This document shows, one piece after another, positions 8,678 to 11,314 of a stretch of DNA of 11,314 bases (position 1 is the stretch's first letter; each line of letters begins with the position of its first letter). The DNA comes from an uncultured Gemmatimonadota bacterium. Lineage in GTDB: Bacteria > Gemmatimonadota > Gemmatimonadetes > Gemmatimonadales > Gemmatimonadaceae. Location: positions 1 through 11,314 of the forward strand of contig CAMLEQ010000089.1 in the NCBI GenBank assembly GCA_946479015.1, read 5' to 3'. The translations under genes and the position numbers were made by a program. Below the pieces are notes generated by a model. That model was not told where the DNA came from and ran no database searches. It saw only the letters and a program-made list of their open reading frames with translations.

Positions 8678-9030
8678 CGATCGGGCTCCAGTATGTGGAG
8701 GTCGGAAACGTTCGAGGCGGCGTTCGGTGCGACGGAAGCGATGCGGCATGCCGTGGTCGCGGCGCTGGCGGACTGGGCAACTGACGTACCCACCGCATCG
8801 CGCAGGCGGCATCGGAAGGTGGCGCAACGTTTCGTTGCATCGCTCGATGTGGCGTACGCGTTCAGGATGCCCGACTTCGGATGATGCCTGCAAAGAATCG
8901 ATGCGCCCGGTGAAACGTCGTGATGCGGCGAGCGTTCGGCCCGGGCGGTACCGACTTTCAGCGCGCTCTGCTGTGATGGCGCCACAGTTCTGTGGGTGAG
9001 CGCCGACAGCGGGCGAGTGCCCACCGCTCG

Positions 9031-9050
9031 GCGCGCCGGCGCCGGCGCGC
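9031..9050. repeat. Perfect 20-bp GC palindrome next to the marR -35
   Basis: GCGCGCCGGC is followed directly by its exact reverse complement GCCGGCGCGC. The palindrome consists only of G and C and ends two bases before the -35 hexamer of the predicted marR promoter. It could be an activator or repressor site, or a hairpin terminator for transcription coming from the left. The short-period GC pattern raises the chance of coincidence. Confidence 0.5.
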
Positions 9051-9052
9051 GC

Positions 9053-9081
9053 TGGACATCGCGGGGCGATGCGTCTAATGT
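9053..9081 (+). promoter_or_regulatory. marR promoter, predicted leaderless transcript
   Basis: -35 TGGACA (9053-9058, five of six to TTGACA), exactly 17 bp, then -10 TAATGT (9076-9081, keeping T1, A2, T6). A start seven bases past the -10 falls on the A of the marR ATG at 9088. There is no Shine-Dalgarno within reach of that ATG, which fits a leaderless mRNA. The AT-rich TCTAATGTTAGATCAT patch stands out in this GC-rich background. Confidence 0.6.
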
Positions 9082-9085
9082 TAGA
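9074..9085. promoter_or_regulatory. Candidate MarR operator: inverted repeat over the -10
   Basis: TCTAA (9074-9078), spacer TG, TTAGA (9081-9085): a perfect 5-bp inverted repeat that ends two bases before the marR start codon and covers the -10 box. MarR regulators typically bind short AT-rich palindromes in their own promoters, so this is the best candidate autoregulatory operator. Bound protein would block RNA polymerase for both marR and the pump gene. Confidence 0.55.
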
Positions 9086-9087
9086 TC

Positions 9088-9630
9088 ATGAAACAGTTAG
9101 CCAATGACACCAATGACGGCGCCCTCGATCGGTGCGCGGCGGCGGTCATGGACGTCGGGCTGCTCGTCTCGCGCCTCGTGCGCTCCCAGTCGTGGCGTCA
9201 CCGGCCGGCTGGACTGAGCACGCCGCAGTTCCGCGCGCTCACGTTCGTGAACGCCTACCCCGGGTCCTCCCCCTCGGACCTGGCGGTCTACCTCATGCTC
9301 ACGCGCCCGTCCATCTCGAAGCTCGTGGACCAGCTGGTGCGGCACCGCCTCGTGGAGCGCCGCACCGACGAGACCGACCGGCGGCGGAGCGTGCTCTCGC
9401 TCACCGCCGCCGGCCGCCGGCGGCTCGATGCCCACTTCGCCACCGCTCGCGCGCTCGTGGCCGAGCGGCTGGCGTCGCTCCCCACGGAGCAACGCGCCGC
9501 CGTCACGCGCGCCATGGCGCTGCTCCGCCCCTGCTTCGCGGGGCCGATGCCGGTGCCTTCCGAGGTGCGCGGGCGCCGCACCGCCGCCCCAACGCCGCGC
9601 CGCGGAGCGCGCTCCCCGCATCGGCCATGA
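9088..9630 (+). CDS. MarR-family transcriptional regulator of the adjacent efflux pump
   Basis: A 180-residue winged helix-turn-helix dimer of the MarR family. LSTPQFRALTFV (43-54) leads into the DNA-binding part SPSDLAVYLMLTRPSISKLVDQLVRHRLV (61-89), followed by the wing with the signature D-E-T-D-R-R-R-S-V-L-S-L-T (94-106). Flanking helices at about 10-36 and 115-148 form the dimer interface. It is longer than the usual 140-150 residues because of a Pro/Arg-rich tail at 151-180. Family members are repressors released by phenolic or antibiotic ligands or by oxidation. Cysteines are at 16 and 149; a redox role cannot be judged. Its stop overlaps the pump start (ATGA at 9627-9630), so they are one operon. 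The start is supported by the predicted leaderless promoter rather than by a ribosome site. Identity is firm; ligand unknown. Confidence 0.93.
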   Translation: MKQLANDTNDGALDRCAAAVMDVGLLVSRLVRSQSWRHRPAGLSTPQFRALTFVNAYPGSSPSDLAVYLMLTRPSISKLVDQLVRHRLVERRTDETDRRRSVLSLTAAGRRRLDAHFATARALVAERLASLPTEQRAAVTRAMALLRPCFAGPMPVPSEVRGRRTAAPTPRRGARSPHRP

Positions 9631-11174
9631 CGGAGTCGGGCGGCCGGAAGTGGGTGATCGCCGCCACGGTCATGATCGGGAACATCATGGCGGTGCTCGA
9701 CTCGAGCATCGTCAACGTGTCGCTCCCGGACATGGCGGGAAATCTCGGCGCGACGATCGAGGAGATCACCTGGGTGGTGACCGGGTACATCCTCGCGAAC
9801 GTGCTCATGATGCCCACGGTGGGCCTGCTGAGCGCGCGCTACGGGCGCAAGCGGCTCTACATGGTGTCGATCGCCCTGTTCACGCTCTCGTCCATGCTGT
9901 GCGGCCTCGCCGCGAGCCTCCCGGTGATGATCGCCTTCCGCGTGCTCCAGGGGCTCTCGGGCGGCGTGCTCGTGACCGTTCCGCAGGCGATCCTGCGCGA
10001 GAGCTTCCCGCCGGCGGAGCAGGGGATCGCGATGGGCGTCTACGGCATGGGCGTGGTGCTCGCGCCAGCGATCGGCCCCACGCTGGGGGGATGGATCACC
10101 GACCAGTACTCCTGGCCGTGGATCTTCTTCATCAACGTCCCCGTGGGGCTGCTCAACCTCGTGATGGTGCAGCGCATCATCGAGGATCCGCCGTACCTGG
10201 TGCGGAGCAAGGCGCGCATCGACGTGCTCGGCCTCTCGCTCATGGTGGCCGGCCTCGGCGCGCTGCAGCTCATGCTGGAGGAGGGGGAGCGCAACGACTG
10301 GTTCCAGTCGTCGTTCATCACCCTGCTCGGCGTGATCGCGGCGGCGGGGATGCTCCTCTTCGTGTGGCGCGAGCTGACGGCCCGCCTGCCCGCGGTCGAC
10401 CTGCGCATCCTGGGGAACCTGCGCTTCACCGTGGCCACCTTCCTCGGCGGCGTGATGGGCGCGGGACTGAGCGGCGTGCTGTTCATCCTCCCGCTCTTCC
10501 TGCAGAACCTGCTCGGCTTCACCGCCATGCAGTCAGGGCTCACGCTCATGCCACGCAGCCTCGCGATGCTCGTGATGATGCCCATCAGCGGACGCATCTA
10601 CAATCGGGCGGGCCCCCGGCTGCTCGTGGGGAGCGGACTGCTCTTCATCGCGTTCGGCTTCTGGCAGCTCTCGCATCTCACGATCGACGTCGGCTACTGG
10701 GACCTCGTGTGGCCCCAGGTGTGGCAGGGGATCGGATTCAGCTTCCTCTTCGCCGCGTTGAGCACGGCCGCGCTGGCAACGATCCCGAAGGAGCGGATGA
10801 CCGCGGCCACGGGACTCTACAACGTGGTGCGCCAGGTGATGGGGAGCGTGGGGATCGCGGTGGCGGCGACGATGGTGACACACAGCGAGGCGCAGTACCA
10901 CGCGATGCTCGCCGAGGACGCGTCCGGTATCCTGGTGCGGCAGTGGCTCGCCGGGGTGGCCGCGGGGCTGCAGCGACTGGGCGCCGATGTGGTCAGCGCG
11001 AAGGAGCGCGCTCTCGCGCTGCTCGACCTCCGCGTCACGCGCCAGGCGACGGTGCTCGCCTACAACCACATCTTCGTGCTCGTGGCGGCGATGTTCGTGA
11101 TCGTGCTGCCGCTGGTGCTCTTCCTCCAGCGGGCGGGGCATGCCGAGGGAGAGATGGAGCTGGTGGTGGAGTAG
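9627..11174 (+). CDS. DHA2-family (EmrB/QacA-type) 14-TM multidrug efflux transporter
   Basis: A 515-residue major facilitator protein that exports drugs by proton antiport across the inner membrane. The hydrophobicity pattern fits 14 helices, the DHA2 length and topology. Motif D1 is LDSSIVNVSLP (24-34, D25 in TM1). Motif A is GLLSARYGRKR (66-76). Motif B includes R105 in AFRVLQGLSGG. The drug:H+ antiporter motif C is GMGVVLAPAIGPTLGGW (140-156). WPWIFFINVPVG (163-174) is typical of EmrB relatives. A long hydrophilic stretch precedes the last helix (about 405-470). In Gram-negatives EmrB works with EmrA and an outer-membrane channel; neither is in the window, so partners may lie downstream or be absent. 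ATG at 9627 overlaps the marR stop and has no ribosome site of its own, so translation should be coupled. Substrates cannot be inferred. Confidence 0.95.
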   Translation: MTESGGRKWVIAATVMIGNIMAVLDSSIVNVSLPDMAGNLGATIEEITWVVTGYILANVLMMPTVGLLSARYGRKRLYMVSIALFTLSSMLCGLAASLPVMIAFRVLQGLSGGVLVTVPQAILRESFPPAEQGIAMGVYGMGVVLAPAIGPTLGGWITDQYSWPWIFFINVPVGLLNLVMVQRIIEDPPYLVRSKARIDVLGLSLMVAGLGALQLMLEEGERNDWFQSSFITLLGVIAAAGMLLFVWRELTARLPAVDLRILGNLRFTVATFLGGVMGAGLSGVLFILPLFLQNLLGFTAMQSGLTLMPRSLAMLVMMPISGRIYNRAGPRLLVGSGLLFIAFGFWQLSHLTIDVGYWDLVWPQVWQGIGFSFLFAALSTAALATIPKERMTAATGLYNVVRQVMGSVGIAVAATMVTHSEAQYHAMLAEDASGILVRQWLAGVAAGLQRLGADVVSAKERALALLDLRVTRQATVLAYNHIFVLVAAMFVIVLPLVLFLQRAGHAEGEMELVVE

Positions 11175-11314
11175 TGTAGTAGTGTGTAGAGGGTAGACCA
11201 CCATGGAACGCGTGTCGCGTGTGGGGAACTGACGGGAAGAGGGGCTAGGTAGAGCGCGAGTAGGCTCGGCGGTAGAGAGAGTCCGCCTACACACGAACCT
11301 ACTCGCGCTCTACC
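11175..11314. other. Low-complexity downstream region at the window edge
   Basis: This 140-bp tail after the pump has no coding potential. Its plus strand is purine- and T-rich and nearly free of C at first (GTAGT and GTGTAGAGG repeats at 11171-11192), unlike the rest of the window. The word GGTAGA recurs at 11192, 11248 and 11271. The second half folds into the inverted repeat listed separately. Confidence 0.5.
11248..11314. repeat. 17-bp perfect inverted repeat with 33-nt loop; terminator or repeat element
   Basis: GGTAGAGCGCGAGTAGG (11248-11264) and its exact complement CCTACTCGCGCTCTACC (11298-11314) flank a 33-nt loop. The right arm stops exactly at the window edge, so the stem may be longer. 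Inside, GGCGG (11268-11272) can pair with CCGCC (11283-11287), and GTAGGC (11260-11265) can pair with GCCTAC (11285-11290) instead of the outer arm, so two folds compete. It begins 73 bp past the pump stop and could terminate the operon. It could also be a dispersed palindromic repeat. Confidence 0.6.

Larger units (their letters stand above)
8678..9087. promoter_or_regulatory. Divergent control region between the ZU5/HD-GYP operon and marR
   Basis: A 410-bp spacer with no recognisable gene. From left to right it holds: an inverted repeat CTCCA-N5-TGGAG (8686-8700) overlapping the Shine-Dalgarno of the minus-strand operon; a GAAACGTT motif at 8705-8712; a perfect GCAACG-TTT-CGTTGC dyad at 8824-8838 containing the same motif on the other strand; a third copy, TGAAACGTCG, at 8911-8920; a perfect 20-bp palindrome at 9031-9050; and the marR promoter at 9053-9081. 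I could not assign a convincing sigma-70 promoter for the minus-strand operon. Confidence 0.55.

Noticed and set aside
8678..8893. N-terminal extension of the ZU5-like protein to an upstream ATG
   Set aside because: The added 72 residues are Arg/His/Pro-rich and would bury a good signal peptide; the start at 8677 has its own GGAG.
8514..8999. A 161-codon plus-strand frame covering the divergent spacer
   Set aside because: It begins antisense to the ZU5-like gene, lacks domain features, and crosses the inverted repeats of the control region.
9428..11179. A 583-codon plus-strand frame overlapping marR and the pump in another phase
   Set aside because: It is Arg/Pro/His-rich and overlaps two proteins with complete family motifs in the neighbouring frames.
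11203..11232. A nine-codon ATG frame (MERVSRVGN) after the pump
   Set aside because: No ribosome site and too short to support as a gene; it falls in low-complexity sequence.

Overview
The window is very GC-rich (about 70% by eye). Codon third positions are strongly G/C-biased, so long antisense open frames shadow nearly every gene. Gene content suggests a free-living Gram-negative-type bacterium with an elaborate envelope: an exported M1 peptidase, a Cache-like sensor kinase, a YceI protein, a GT39 glycosyltransferase, a TPR/HD-GYP protein and a MarR/DHA2 efflux pair. The style fits Gemmatimonadota or a similar high-GC environmental phylum, but no rRNA or other marker is present, so this placement is an inference.

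Layout. (1) Positions 1-1264, minus strand: N-terminal 421 residues of an exported M1 zinc aminopeptidase, cut by the window edge. (2) Plus strand from 1452: a membrane histidine kinase, a YceI-family protein and a GT39 membrane glycosyltransferase lie head to tail with short gaps. (3) A convergent 134-residue protein of unknown function (5777-6181, minus) faces the glycosyltransferase. The glycosyltransferase frame has no stop where the protein should end and runs through the facing gene on the other strand. (4) Minus strand, 8677 down to 6471: a two-gene operon with an 8-nt gap, encoding a secreted ZU5-like protein and then a TPR plus HD-GYP c-di-GMP phosphodiesterase. A strong hairpin follows the stop. 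(5) A 410-bp divergent spacer with several inverted repeats. (6) Plus strand, 9088-11174: a MarR-family regulator overlapping (ATGA) a 14-TM EmrB/QacA-type efflux pump. The marR promoter looks leaderless, with an inverted repeat over its -10. (7) A 140-bp tail containing a 17-bp inverted repeat that ends exactly at the window edge.

How the parts may work together. The best-supported unit is region 6: a drug- or stress-responsive repressor controlling its own efflux pump. Region 4 couples a c-di-GMP-degrading enzyme to a small exported protein, which may link second-messenger level to the envelope. YceI and GT39 both belong to families connected with polyisoprenoid lipids, but a joint role is speculative. 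No mobile element, CRISPR array, tRNA or rRNA was seen, and no clearly new multi-gene system. The most unusual items are the missing GT39 stop with antisense overlap, the leaderless marR control region, and the folded repeat at the right edge.
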